40,685 nt of DNA from Bifidobacterium phasiani (lineage in GTDB: Bacteria; Actinomycetota; Actinomycetes; Actinomycetales; Bifidobacteriaceae), in NCBI RefSeq assembly GCF_019331775.1, contig NZ_JAHBBD010000022.1, forward strand, positions 1-40,685, in the 5' to 3' direction. Shown in pieces: positions 15,058 to 24,123 of this stretch. Position 1 is the stretch's first letter, and each line of letters begins with the position of its first letter. The notes beneath the pieces are model-generated. The model was not told the origin of the DNA and searched no databases. It saw only the letters and a program-made list of their open reading frames with translations. The position numbers and the translations under genes are program-made.

Positions 15058-17037
15058 TTATGGCAGTCTGCCGTAGCAGTAAAGATGTTGCTGCCAGTAG
15101 CTTGAATTAAGGTTCGTGTAACTGATGGGGTCGCCGCAATGCAGCATCACGGAATTACCCACATACAGCCCAACATGGGACACGCCGGGGGTGTCGTAGG
15201 TGCCGACGAAAAACACAAGGTCGCCGGGCTTGGCCTGATCCGCCGTGACAGGGGTGCAGATGTTGTAAAGGCCCTGCGCCGTCAGGCGTCCCACGTTCCA
15301 GCCGGAATGATTGATTACCCAACTGATAAAGCCGGAACAATCAAAGCTGGTGCTGGGTGAGCTGCCGCCCCACACATAGGGATAGCCCACATACTTATCT
15401 GCCTCCGCAATCATGGCCGCAAAGGTTTCATCCTCCAAAGCCTCCGGGGGGATTTCATAGTAGGTCGGTTCCTTGACGGTGGAAGCGTTAGGATAGCTGC
15501 CAGAGGGGAACAGGTCGGGCCGGTTGCCTAACGTCTGCATATAGGCGGCGTAGAAGCTCAACTGTTCCTCGTTCATAATGGAAACAGGCAGGTGGGACAG
15601 GTCGTTGTTTACCAGCTTCACGTTGCAGATGTAGTAGGTGTATGGCACTTCCACGGTATAGGTGTTGCCCTCGCTGTCCGTCCTCGTTTCGGTGCGGTAG
15701 CGGGTTTCCGTTTCAATGGTCTGCGTCAGAGTGTATTGCAGCCCAAACAGCCGGTCAAGGTCGCCCTGTACTTCATCCAGCGTGTAGGCCCCGCCGTGGA
15801 GCGCCGACAGGATGGAAGTCAGCACATAGGGGTCATGGCCGATGTCATCCAGATCATAGCGGTACTCGTCATAGCCGGGGTGCAGGCTTTCGTAGTTGTC
15901 CAATTCGTGCTGCAAGTCGGCCTCCAACTCCGCGTAGGCGGCTTCGGCCCCCAGCATATCCGCGTCCTCGGACAGATAGGACGTGGCCGCAAGCCCCGTC
16001 CCGGTGCCGCCAAACATGGCGGTGCAGGATTGCAGGCCGCCCATAATCATCAGCAGCAAAAGGCCCACGCCGCCGATCACCAGCGCCCCTTTCCAGTGGC
16101 GGGCCACAAAGGACGCGGCCTTTTCACTTTTCTTTGCGGCTTTTTTCGCGGCTGCGGCGCTGGCCTGCGCGGTCTTGGCGGCGGCTCCCGCCGCGCCCTG
16201 TGCCGTCTGGCCTGCGGCCCTCGCTGCCTTGGCGTAGTCCCGCTTGATTTTCTGTTTCTGCCAGAACCGGGACACGGGGTTGCTCACCGCCTGCGCCAGC
16301 TCCGGGTTATCCCGCAAGGATTTCTGGTAGATGTATTCGGCGTTGGCGGCAATGGATTTCCGTTCCGCCTTGGCTGCGGCCCGATAGGGTTTGAGCTTAT
16401 GGCGGCGGATGCCGCTGCGGATAGCCTTGCCCGCCTGCCGTTCTGCAAGTTCCTCCCCCTTGTGGCCGCCCTCCACGCCCACGTTTTCATGCTCGACTTC
16501 GTGGATTTTGCCGTGGACGAACAGCCCGGCTTCCTGAACCGGGCGGCTCATGGGATTGGGCTTTAGCTGGGGCGCGGGCTTCTCCACCTTGTCAAAGCGC
16601 AGCTTGGTTCTGGCCCTGCCGGATGCCTCGTCATAGACGGTTTCCTTGGTGACAACGCGCTTTTTCGGCAGCGCGTCTTTGGCGGCGTCCAGCTTATCCG
16701 CCTTTTTCTCTGCCTTGTGGATGTACTTGGAAAGCTGGGGGTCAGCCCGTTCCTCGGCGGTAAATTGCAGCCGGGAAGATGGCCGGTGCAGGGCTTCGCC
16801 TGCCTCCGTCACCACGTCCCCGGCGTCCTTGGCCGCCTGTTTCGCCTTATGGCGGTCGCGGATGTCCCCGGCCCGTTCCAGTACCTTTTCCGCAGCGCCG
16901 CCCGGCTCGGCGGTATATTCCTGCTCGGCCTCCCGGCTGGACACGTTGACGCTCTCGCCGGTGGTCTGGTTATCCAGCGTCAGCCCGTCGCGGGTCATGC
17001 GCTGCGTCACCTTGTTACGGGGTTTTAAGGGCTTCAT
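15058..17037 (-). CDS. T4SS-associated NlpC/P60 peptidoglycan hydrolase, CD1108 type
   Basis: 659 residues with a good ribosome-binding site (GGAGGTGAACCGCC-ATG). The N-terminal ~310 residues are basic and Ala/Lys-rich and would be cytoplasmic. One membrane segment follows (WKGALVIGGVGLLLLMIMGG, about 316-335). The extracytoplasmic part has a conserved middle region and a C-terminal NlpC/P60 domain: Cys567 in SFDCSGF as nucleophile and His621 in GVSHVGLY. The role is local cleavage of cell-wall peptides so that the transfer channel can cross the envelope (VirB1/Tn916 Orf14-like function). Its place next to virB4 agrees with this. Confidence 0.92.
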   Translation of the reverse strand: MKPLKPRNKVTQRMTRDGLTLDNQTTGESVNVSSREAEQEYTAEPGGAAEKVLERAGDIRDRHKAKQAAKDAGDVVTEAGEALHRPSSRLQFTAEERADPQLSKYIHKAEKKADKLDAAKDALPKKRVVTKETVYDEASGRARTKLRFDKVEKPAPQLKPNPMSRPVQEAGLFVHGKIHEVEHENVGVEGGHKGEELAERQAGKAIRSGIRRHKLKPYRAAAKAERKSIAANAEYIYQKSLRDNPELAQAVSNPVSRFWQKQKIKRDYAKAARAAGQTAQGAAGAAAKTAQASAAAAKKAAKKSEKAASFVARHWKGALVIGGVGLLLLMIMGGLQSCTAMFGGTGTGLAATSYLSEDADMLGAEAAYAELEADLQHELDNYESLHPGYDEYRYDLDDIGHDPYVLTSILSALHGGAYTLDEVQGDLDRLFGLQYTLTQTIETETRYRTETRTDSEGNTYTVEVPYTYYICNVKLVNNDLSHLPVSIMNEEQLSFYAAYMQTLGNRPDLFPSGSYPNASTVKEPTYYEIPPEALEDETFAAMIAEADKYVGYPYVWGGSSPSTSFDCSGFISWVINHSGWNVGRLTAQGLYNICTPVTADQAKPGDLVFFVGTYDTPGVSHVGLYVGNSVMLHCGDPISYTNLNSSYWQQHLYCYGRLP

Positions 17038-17068
17038 GGCGGTTCACCTCCTTTGGTGGCTCTGTGCC

Positions 17069-19480
17069 TCATACCGTGGCCCCCTCGCCTAACCGGGTCG
17101 TCATAATCTTGTAAAGCTGGGTGTTCTGCGGGATGGGGTTCTTAAAGGGCAGGATCACGTTTTCGTAAATCAAAAGCCCCTCGCCGGGTTCCGAATTGTC
17201 CACATACCGTAGCTGCTGCGGGGAAATGTTCAGCCGTTCCGCAAGGATTTTCCGGTCGCCGGACGCCTGATTTAACAGGCAGATAAAGTCGCTGTTCTCC
17301 AAAATGTTTTCAATCTCAGGGGAAGAAAGCAGGTCTTTCACGTTCTGCGTGGCACCTGTCGGGACGCCGCCCCATTTTCTAAACCGCTTCCAAATCTCGC
17401 AGGAAAAGGCCGCCGTCTGTTCCTCCCGCAGAAGCAAATGGAACTCGTCGCAGAAATACCACGTCGCCTTGCCTTGGCTGCGGTTCTGGGTCACGCGGCC
17501 CCAAATCTGGTCTTGGACAATGAGCATCCCCAGCTTTTTGAGCTGCTTGCCTAATTCCTTGATGTCAAAGGCCACAATGCGGTTTTCGATGTTGACGTTG
17601 GTGCGGTGGTTAAACACGTTCAGGCTGCCGTTCACATACAAATCAAGGGCCTGCGCCACCCGGTCGGCCTCCGGGATATGCTGGTCTAACAGGGCTTTGT
17701 GCAAATCCGAAAGGATCGGCATATTCTCCGGCTTGGGGTCTGCCAGATAGGGCCGGTAGATCACCTGCACCGCCCGGTCAATCACCGTCTTTTCAATGGC
17801 TTCCAGCCCGTTCTTGCCGCCCATGACAAGCTCACAGAACGACAGCACAAAGTCGGATTTTAAGGCCAGCGGGCTTTCATCCTCCGAATAATTCAGGTTG
17901 ATGTCCAGCGGGTTCACATAGGATTTGCTGGTGGGCGACAGCTTTACCACCTGTCCGTGGAGCCGCTGCACAAGGGGGTAATACTCGGCCTCCGGGTCAC
18001 AGATATACACGTCGTCCTGCGTACAGAGGAACACGCTCAAAATCTCGGATTTGCAGCTCATGGACTTGCCGCTGCCGGGCGTCCCCAGCTTCAAACCGTT
18101 GGGGCAGCGCGCCCGTTTTCTGTCCAGCATAATCATGTTGCCGGTCTTGGCGTTGATGCCGTAATACATGGCGTTGCCGCCCTGAAAAAGCTCCTGCGTC
18201 ACGAACGGGACGAACACGGCGACGCTGGAAGTCGTCAAAGAACGCTCGATTTTGATGTGGCTGGCCCCCAGCGGCAGGCTGCTCATAAGGCCCTGTTCCT
18301 GCTGGTAGTCCAGCCGGACAAGGGAATTGTTGTACTTCTGCGCCACGCCGGAAGCCCAGAAGATTTCGTTCTCCAACTTCTGCCGGGTGTCGGCGGTGTT
18401 CAGCACCAGAAAGGTGATCTGGAACATCCGTTCATTTCGGCTTTGTAAGGTTTTCAAAAGCTCTTTCGCGTCCTGCCCGTAGGTGGCAAGGTCGCTGGGA
18501 AGTATGTCCATGTCATAACCGCTGCGGACGGCCCGTTTCTGCTCCTGTATCTTCATGGCGTCAAGGTCGGTGATCTTCCGCTTGACGGTTTTAATGGCCT
18601 CCCCTTGGTCGATGGCCTGCACATGGAGATTGACGACAATGCCGTTTTCCGTGTTGAGGAAGTCGGCCAGCATTTCGTCCGACAGCTCCGGGGAGAGGAT
18701 TTGCAGGAAGCTCACGGCCCCGTACTTGCCGCCCAGCCCGAACATCCGGGCATTGCCGAAGCGGAATGAGGACGGGGCAATGAAATCCTTGGTGGAAAGC
18801 CCCGACGGGGCCAGCCACTTCCAGTCAAAATGAAACGGTTCCCCGTCCGGGTGGAAGATGCTGTGCATGACTTCCAGCCGTTCTTTCGCGTCCAGCACCC
18901 ATGCCACGGCCCCCATTGTGCGGAAGTAGCCCAGCAGGTCGGTTTCAATCCGGCGAAGTCTTGCGCGGGCCATTTTCAGGCTGTCAGCCTCAATGGTGAA
19001 GGTCAGGAACTTGCGCTTTTGCAGGCCGTTGTTGCCGTTCACAAGCTGGTCTTGCAGGATGCCGGAATACTCGGCCCGGATGTCGTCGAAGTCGTCCCCC
19101 TGCGCCTTGATCTCAAAGCTCTTGGCGTACTGCTTGGGGTCGATTTTACGGTTGATAAAAGAAAACTGGACGTGGATGGAAGCGTCCAGATAGTTGTAAA
19201 GGTCGCACAGGTTTTCAAAGACAGCGGTTTTCGTGTCGGCCTGCGCGAGCTGATAGCTGATGTCCAGAAATTCAATGCACTTGGAAAACGTGTTGGCCGT
19301 CACCCGGCACACGCCGTCCTGATACATAGCCTCATAGGGGATGCTTTCCTGCGCCGAATGGGGCCTGCCGTCGCCCTTATATTTGCGGATGATGGCCTGA
19401 ATTTCTTTCTTTTCGGCGCGGGTGAGCTTTACCGGCGTCTTTGGCTGCGGCTCTTGCTTTTGCTTTTTGGACAATGGCAT
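17069..19480 (-). CDS. virB4: VirB4-type conjugative transfer ATPase, CD1110 family
   Basis: 803 residues. The N-terminal half is the family domain (YQDGVCRVTANTFSKCIEF). The P-loop GTPGSGKS carries Lys472. A Walker B-like stretch (ATWYFCDEFHLLL) and a later SGDRKILAERLNIS segment complete the ATPase. VirB4 energises assembly and operation of the type IV secretion channel at the inner face of the membrane. The ATG follows AAGGAGGTAA, and the gene overlaps the end of prgI by 104 bp, so the two are coupled. Size and motifs are complete. Confidence 0.95.
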   Translation of the reverse strand: MPLSKKQKQEPQPKTPVKLTRAEKKEIQAIIRKYKGDGRPHSAQESIPYEAMYQDGVCRVTANTFSKCIEFLDISYQLAQADTKTAVFENLCDLYNYLDASIHVQFSFINRKIDPKQYAKSFEIKAQGDDFDDIRAEYSGILQDQLVNGNNGLQKRKFLTFTIEADSLKMARARLRRIETDLLGYFRTMGAVAWVLDAKERLEVMHSIFHPDGEPFHFDWKWLAPSGLSTKDFIAPSSFRFGNARMFGLGGKYGAVSFLQILSPELSDEMLADFLNTENGIVVNLHVQAIDQGEAIKTVKRKITDLDAMKIQEQKRAVRSGYDMDILPSDLATYGQDAKELLKTLQSRNERMFQITFLVLNTADTRQKLENEIFWASGVAQKYNNSLVRLDYQQEQGLMSSLPLGASHIKIERSLTTSSVAVFVPFVTQELFQGGNAMYYGINAKTGNMIMLDRKRARCPNGLKLGTPGSGKSMSCKSEILSVFLCTQDDVYICDPEAEYYPLVQRLHGQVVKLSPTSKSYVNPLDINLNYSEDESPLALKSDFVLSFCELVMGGKNGLEAIEKTVIDRAVQVIYRPYLADPKPENMPILSDLHKALLDQHIPEADRVAQALDLYVNGSLNVFNHRTNVNIENRIVAFDIKELGKQLKKLGMLIVQDQIWGRVTQNRSQGKATWYFCDEFHLLLREEQTAAFSCEIWKRFRKWGGVPTGATQNVKDLLSSPEIENILENSDFICLLNQASGDRKILAERLNISPQQLRYVDNSEPGEGLLIYENVILPFKNPIPQNTQLYKIMTTRLGEGATV

Positions 19481-19826
19481 TTACCTCCTTTTCCATTTGG
19501 TGCTGCCGCACAAGGGCAGAGTAAGCGTTGTTGGTCTGGTAGGGCCTCTCCTTTGGCTGGATGAAGCTGCACTGGATAATCTGCCATACCACCACTTCAA
19601 GGGGCTGGCCGTGGCGTTCGTACAGGGCCAGCAGGAAGCCGGGGAGCATGGCGAATACCATAATCAGCGCGGCGGCGCTGGTGGGGACGCGCCCCCGGAT
19701 CAATAAAAAAAGCGGGACGCCAACAAGAAGCGCACCGCCAAAACAGATCAGTTGTCGTTTCGTCAGTCCCAGTACCACCTTGGATTTCACACGGGTTAAA
19801 TCCTTGGGGACAGTCACATAAGCCAA
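19377..19826 (-). CDS. PrgI family T4SS membrane protein
   Basis: 149 residues. A short cytoplasmic start (AYVTVPKDLTRVKSKVVLGL) leads into two adjacent membrane segments (QLICFGGALLVGVPLFLLI and SAAALIMVFAMLPGFLLALY) and a basic tail. PrgI/VirB3-like proteins are inner-membrane components encoded directly before VirB4. The start is a TTG at 19826, with GAGGTG 7 bp upstream; that Shine-Dalgarno overlaps the stop of the radical SAM gene, leaving 6 nt between the two genes. The C-terminal ~35 residues overlap the virB4 start and may be less constrained. Confidence 0.85.
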   Translation of the reverse strand: MAYVTVPKDLTRVKSKVVLGLTKRQLICFGGALLVGVPLFLLIRGRVPTSAAALIMVFAMLPGFLLALYERHGQPLEVVVWQIIQCSFIQPKERPYQTNNAYSALVRQHQMEKEVNAIVQKAKARAAAKDAGKAHPRRKERNSGHHPQI

Positions 19827-19832
19827 ATATCA

Positions 19833-20759
19833 TCACCTCATTTCCATGCCGCCGCCCAGCAGCTTTTTCACCGGCTCATAGTCCGAAAAGCTGGGGATGG
19901 CGTAAAACAGTCGTTTGTTGTTCACCCACCGCTGCAAGTGCCGCGTGATGGGCGGAGCCGTGGGCCTTTCGTAAATCATTACATAGGGGTCAAAGCCCAT
20001 CTGCCGCAGCGTTTCTACCCGGTACAAATCCTGTTCGTGGGTGCTGCCGTAGTTCGTTAAAAGGTACACCCGGCGCAGCCGTGGGTTCCTGATGGAAGTC
20101 CACTCCAAAAACTGCCGGAAATACCGGGTCAAGTCCTCGTCAGGGTTATCCCATGCAAAGTGAACGGCCTTTGTCCGTACCTGATTGAGCAGCGCCACGT
20201 TGTCGCGGGTTATCAGGCGGATGTCAAGCCCTTGGGAAAAGTCCACCAGCGCCCGGCTCCCTGCAAGCTGCAAAAGCAGGCTTTCATGGTCGGGGCAGGC
20301 CAGCAGGTTTGCGTCCATCAGCTTGATTTCCCGCTGGCCCCGCCAAAACTCGGACAGGTCGGCCACCTTCCGGCTTTTGCGGCCCTCCTTGCCGCCCACG
20401 ATGCAAAACCCGCAGCCTCTTGGACAGCCACGGCTTAAAAATCCGTAGGCGGTTTCGGAATACTGCGGATAAAGGGAATAGTCGGGATAGCTGTGTTCGA
20501 TTTCGTCCGGCAGGTCGGGGCCGGGGCCGTAGCCTGTGCCGCCTTTGATTACCTGTCCGGCGTTTCTGACCGTGATGCTGTCCTTGGAATAGGTGTCGGT
20601 GAACACCCGGCTTTTATACACCACGTCAAAGTAAAATAAAGGGTTCCAGAAGCATACCTGATGGCCCTGCGCCTTATGGTAGGCGGACAGCTTCATCAGG
20701 CAGAGGTTCGGGAAGTTGTGAGAGTCCACGTCAATCAGTCCGATGCGGATATGCGTCAC
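19833..20759 (-). CDS. Radical SAM protein inside the T4SS operon
   Basis: 308 residues. The cluster-binding motif is C112-x3-C116-x2-C119 (SRGCPRGCGFC), the hallmark of radical SAM enzymes, which bind a 4Fe-4S cluster and cleave S-adenosylmethionine. The N-terminus (IRIGLIDVDSHNFPNLCLMK) resembles the partial B12-binding-like domain found before many radical SAM cores. The core continues with LMDANLLACPDH, VDFSQGLDIRLIT and VYLLTNYGSTHEQDLYR. Start is a GTG 6 nt after the VirB6-like gene's stop; the end is 6 nt before prgI. The substrate is unknown. It is not a recognised T4SS component, so its position in the middle of the core is unusual. Confidence 0.88.
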   Translation of the reverse strand: MTHIRIGLIDVDSHNFPNLCLMKLSAYHKAQGHQVCFWNPLFYFDVVYKSRVFTDTYSKDSITVRNAGQVIKGGTGYGPGPDLPDEIEHSYPDYSLYPQYSETAYGFLSRGCPRGCGFCIVGGKEGRKSRKVADLSEFWRGQREIKLMDANLLACPDHESLLLQLAGSRALVDFSQGLDIRLITRDNVALLNQVRTKAVHFAWDNPDEDLTRYFRQFLEWTSIRNPRLRRVYLLTNYGSTHEQDLYRVETLRQMGFDPYVMIYERPTAPPITRHLQRWVNNKRLFYAIPSFSDYEPVKKLLGGGMEMR

Positions 20760-20765
20760 CTCCCG

Positions 20766-21629
20766 TCAGTGGGCGGTAAACACGGCTTTACTGATGCTTC
20801 CCGTCTTGAACAGGCAGAAGCACAAAAGCACTGTGTAGCCCATGCAGCCCCAAATCGCGCCGGAAATGTCCTCCGCCGTCCCGATTTCCTGTATCAGCAC
20901 CGCATAGATGCCGACGACAACCATAATCAGGAACGCTTGGAAGCCCAGCGCCAAAAGGGATTTCAGATAGTTTTGGCCCATGCCGCGCCACTCCGCGTTT
21001 CCCAGCGTGGCAAGGGGGATCGGCCCCAGCGCGGTCACGGCGTATATTTCAATCATTCTCCCGTAGGTCACAAGGAAAATGCAGATGGATAGAATGTTCA
21101 TCGTCAGCCCCACAACAAGGGTCTGGAACCATAAGCCCAGCAACGGCCCGATGTCCATTGCTTCAAGGCGGCTTTCCAGATCGGGGAGCAGCGTGTCAAA
21201 GTCAATGCTGGTTTCTCCGATGATTACCCCGGCGCTCTGGTTGACGACGGCTTGTGTGGCGTCGAAAACGCCCATGACGATATTCCATGTGTTCGTCACA
21301 ATGAGGATGGCGAAGGCAGATTTGAACATCCAGCGAAAGAACATAGAGCTGTCGAAGTCGTGCATATTATTTTTCTCGACAATCATCTCGATCAGCTCAT
21401 AGCACATGACAAGGGCAAGGATGGCTGCCGCTATGGGGACAATCACCGTTTCGGACAGGGATTGCAGCATACTAAAAATGCCGCCGTTCCATGCCTGCGG
21501 CGTCGTCCCCACGTCGGAAGCGATTTCTCCGACTTTGGTATTTACCGTGTCGAACAGGCCGGAGAGGTTGCCCATAATGCCGTCAATTAAAATGCCTTTC
21601 AGCCAATCCCCAATGAGATCACCTATCAT
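20766..21629 (-). CDS. VirB6/TrbL-like conjugal transfer membrane protein, CD1112 family
   Basis: 287 residues with about six membrane segments (VIVPIAAAILALVMCYELI, SAFAILIVTNTWNIVMGVF, TLVVGLTMNILSICIFLV, ALGFQAFLIMVVVGIYAVLI, CMGYTVLLCFCLFKTG and a weaker first one). An amphipathic N-terminus (LIGDWLKGILIDGIMGNL) precedes them. VirB6-like proteins form the inner-membrane part of the DNA channel. The ribosome-binding site is AAAGGAGGT, 8-9 bp before the ATG. The downstream radical SAM gene starts 6 nt after the stop, in the same frame. Confidence 0.9.
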   Translation of the reverse strand: MIGDLIGDWLKGILIDGIMGNLSGLFDTVNTKVGEIASDVGTTPQAWNGGIFSMLQSLSETVIVPIAAAILALVMCYELIEMIVEKNNMHDFDSSMFFRWMFKSAFAILIVTNTWNIVMGVFDATQAVVNQSAGVIIGETSIDFDTLLPDLESRLEAMDIGPLLGLWFQTLVVGLTMNILSICIFLVTYGRMIEIYAVTALGPIPLATLGNAEWRGMGQNYLKSLLALGFQAFLIMVVVGIYAVLIQEIGTAEDISGAIWGCMGYTVLLCFCLFKTGSISKAVFTAH

Positions 21630-21648
21630 GCGGGTACACCTCCTTTCC

Positions 21649-21679
21649 CGCGCCCTCCCGGTTCAAACGAGAGGGCGCG
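21649..21679 (-). terminator. Hairpin between Maff2 and VirB6-like genes
   Basis: CGCGCCCTC (21649-21657) pairs perfectly with GAGGGCGCG (21671-21679). There is no T tract on the minus strand; the sequence continues into the ribosome-binding site of the VirB6-like gene. It is better read as an mRNA structure or processing site than a full terminator. Confidence 0.45.
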
Positions 21680-21741
21680 GCGGGGATTATTTCAGGTTTC
21701 ATGCAGCGTCAGAAGTTACGGTTCGGACAGGGATGGGGCTA

Positions 21742-21957
21742 TCAGCCCAGCAGCCCGGACAGCAGGGGAACAAGGGTCAGGCCGATCAGGGCAACCCCAC
21801 CTCCCGCGACAAGCTGCTTGACGCCCTGTGATTTGGATGCCGGGTTATCCTGCCCGTAACCTTCCAGCAGGTTCACGCCGCCCCACACACAGAGGGCACC
21901 GCCGAGGCCGATCACGATAGTCTGCAAAGTATCAACTGCGCTATTGAAAAATTCCAT
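21742..21957 (-). CDS. Maff2 family small membrane protein
   Basis: 71 residues with two membrane segments (TIVIGLGGALCVWGGVNLL and LVAGGGVALIGLTLVPLLSG) joined by a loop containing GYGQDNPASKSQG. This is the small, pilin-like layout of Maff2 proteins (VirB2-like size and topology), always found next to the VirB6-like gene in this ICE type. GGAGGT precedes the ATG by about 7 bp. The role is probably structural in the transfer channel or surface, inferred from size and position. Confidence 0.88.
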   Translation of the reverse strand: MEFFNSAVDTLQTIVIGLGGALCVWGGVNLLEGYGQDNPASKSQGVKQLVAGGGVALIGLTLVPLLSGLLG

Positions 21958-22001
21958 ACATTTACCTCCATAAATTCAGATTGTGATGTGGTTTTGGGTA
22001 C

Positions 22002-22029
22002 AAAAAAGCTGCCGGTCATATCCAGCAGC
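22002..22029 (-). terminator. Intrinsic terminator inside the transfer operon
   Basis: On the minus strand GCTGCTGG (22029-22022) pairs with CCGGCAGC (22015-22008) with one G-T wobble, loop of six bases, followed by TTTTTT (22007-22002). It lies after the 76-residue gene and before Maff2. It should reduce transcription from the virD4 side into the channel genes unless read through. Confidence 0.7.
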
Positions 22030-22056
22030 ACGTCACAATCCGCAGGCGGCCCGGAG

Positions 22057-22287
22057 TTATTGGCCGTCCAGCCATTCCCGCAGGGTAAGAACATAAAGCT
22101 CTCCCCACACGTCACACATTTGTCTGGACACCTCAATGTCCATCAGCCGGGCATCTCTGTCTGTCGGTTCTGCAAAATCATGGTCGATCAACCATTGCAT
22201 AGCGACAACAAACGTAATCAATCCCCGGAATAGGTCATATCTGGATTTGAAGTATTCCGCAAATGTCAGTTCGTCCGAGTGTTCCAT
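22057..22287 (-). CDS. Small conserved-context protein of unknown function
   Basis: 76 residues, no membrane segment, mixed charged helices (ELTFAEYFKSRYDLFRGLIT, LMDIEVSRQMCDVWGELYV). AAGGAG lies 9 bp before the ATG. It sits between virD4 (stop at 22318) and the terminator at 22002-22029, in the direction of the operon. I do not recognise a family. The good ribosome-binding site and position favour a real gene. Confidence 0.65.
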   Translation of the reverse strand: MEHSDELTFAEYFKSRYDLFRGLITFVVAMQWLIDHDFAEPTDRDARLMDIEVSRQMCDVWGELYVLTLREWLDGQ

Positions 22288-22317
22288 AGGGTCAGGCTCC
22301 TTTCTATGGCAGCCGCC

Positions 22318-24123
22318 TTATTCGGCGGCCATATCTTCATCCAACAGGTCAATGTCGTACAGCTCAAAGGTTTCCGCCTCTGATACCACGCGCTTTTTCT
22401 TCCGGCGCATGGACGACAAATATCTGTCCACGTCAAAGGTGTTCTTCTTGTCGGCGTCGGAAAGGTATTTATACCGGGGGTGCTTGGTGATGTCGTATTT
22501 CTCACTGAAAAACGGCCTCACGCCGCGCACCTGCAAAATACACTTGCCTCCGTCCATCGTTGCAATCTCGTCTTGGCTCATCAGCTCCTTTCCCAATTTT
22601 TGATAGTTCAGTCCGTGGGAAGTCTGCGCGCCCCGGTTCTCGCTCTGATTGTAGCTGTCGATGGTTTCTTTCCCCAGCACGTCAGCGATCTCCTTGGCGT
22701 TTTTGCCCCGCCCACTAAGGAAAAGCGTACAATCGCAGTTGTCGGAAATGATTTCCGCAGCGTCCTTGTAAATCGCCTTTAACTGCGACTGGCTTTGCAG
22801 AATGATGGATGCCGAAATTTCCCGGCTTCGGATGGTGGCAATGAGCTTGTCAAAGTTCGGTATCTGGCCGATGTTCGCAAACTCGTCCAAAATCATCCGT
22901 ACATGGACGGGCAGCCGCCCGCCGTATTTATCATCGGCCCGGTCACAAAGCAGGTTGATAAGCTGGCTCTGTACCATTGCCAGAATGAAATTGAAAGTGG
23001 TGTCGGTGTCGCTCATTATGAGGAACAGCGCCGTTTTCTCGTCCCCGATGGTGTCAAGTTCCAGCTCGTCGTCCTCCATCAGCTCCCGTACCTCCCGGAT
23101 GTCAAAGGGCGCTAAACGTGCGCCGCAGCTAATCAAAATCGAGGAACGGGTCTTGCCCGCACTTAACAGGAATTTCTTGTACTGGCGTACAGCAAAGTGA
23201 TCCGGGTCTTTTGCTTCCAGACGTTCAAACATCTGGTCTACCGGGGATTGAAATTCCGGGTCGTCCTCGCGGGCTTCACTGGCGTTTATCATTTCAAGCA
23301 GCGTCGTGAAGTTCATTTCCTCGTCCGGCGCTTCGTACCAGATATAGCCGATCAGGGCCGAATACAAAAGCCGTTCCGACTTTACCCAAAAATCCTCGGC
23401 GGATTTTTCGCCCTCGCCCTTGGTGTTGCAGATCAGGGTGTTTACCAGCTTCAAAATGTCTTTCTCCGAATGGATGTAGCGGAACGGGTTATACCGCATG
23501 GATTTTGAAAAATTGATGGTATTCAAAACCTTAATGCGGTAGCCGCTGCGCTGCAAAAGCTGGCCCACCTCACCGATCAGGCTGCCCTTGGGGTCGGTTA
23601 TCACAAATGAGGTCGGGTAGTCCTTGGACACGCATTGCATAAGGTTGGGCTTCACAAAAAACCTCGTCTTGCCGGAGCCGGAACCGCCGATTACCAGAAC
23701 ATTTTTATTTCTCGCGGTTTTGGGGTCTTTGGGCCTGTTGTTCATGGTGAGCCGTTCCGTCTGCGTCAGCAGAATGTTATTGTCAAAGTTGGGGTCGATG
23801 TACGGGGCAATATCTTTGGCCGTCCCCCAACGGGCGCTGCCGTATTCCTCGCCCTTGCGGTATTTCTTGGCGTTCTTGCTTTTGCAGTACACCATGAGCC
23901 GCAGGGCGGCGGCACCGGCGACGCCGATCAACAGGTCAAAAGGGTGGAAGCTGGGGGCGGCGTTTGCAAAGGCCGCCGAACAGCCGTCCATGAAGTGCAG
24001 CAGCTTTTCCGACAAGTCCACACCTGCCGCCAGCCGGTATGCCTGCCCCAGCTTCCCGAACAGGTAAACGAAAATCAGGTACGGGAGATTGGACAGGATC
24101 AGTTTTTTTACCTCTGGTTTCAC
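22318..24123 (-). CDS. virD4: VirD4-type coupling protein (TraG/TraD family, CD1115-like)
   Basis: 601 residues. An N-terminal membrane region (LILSNLPYLIFVYLFGKLG and PFDLLIGVAGAAALRLMVY) is followed by the conserved SARWGTAKDI segment. Walker A is GGSGSGKTRFF with Lys152; Walker B is VRMILDEFANIGQIP. Later motifs include QSQSQLKAIYKD and the C-terminal LSDADKKNTFDVDRYL. The coupling protein brings the relaxase-DNA complex to the secretion channel. Start is a GTG whose GTGA overlaps the stop of the PcfB gene. Motifs and length are complete. Its relaxase partner is not in the window. Confidence 0.95.
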   Translation of the reverse strand: MKPEVKKLILSNLPYLIFVYLFGKLGQAYRLAAGVDLSEKLLHFMDGCSAAFANAAPSFHPFDLLIGVAGAAALRLMVYCKSKNAKKYRKGEEYGSARWGTAKDIAPYIDPNFDNNILLTQTERLTMNNRPKDPKTARNKNVLVIGGSGSGKTRFFVKPNLMQCVSKDYPTSFVITDPKGSLIGEVGQLLQRSGYRIKVLNTINFSKSMRYNPFRYIHSEKDILKLVNTLICNTKGEGEKSAEDFWVKSERLLYSALIGYIWYEAPDEEMNFTTLLEMINASEAREDDPEFQSPVDQMFERLEAKDPDHFAVRQYKKFLLSAGKTRSSILISCGARLAPFDIREVRELMEDDELELDTIGDEKTALFLIMSDTDTTFNFILAMVQSQLINLLCDRADDKYGGRLPVHVRMILDEFANIGQIPNFDKLIATIRSREISASIILQSQSQLKAIYKDAAEIISDNCDCTLFLSGRGKNAKEIADVLGKETIDSYNQSENRGAQTSHGLNYQKLGKELMSQDEIATMDGGKCILQVRGVRPFFSEKYDITKHPRYKYLSDADKKNTFDVDRYLSSMRRKKKRVVSEAETFELYDIDLLDEDMAAE

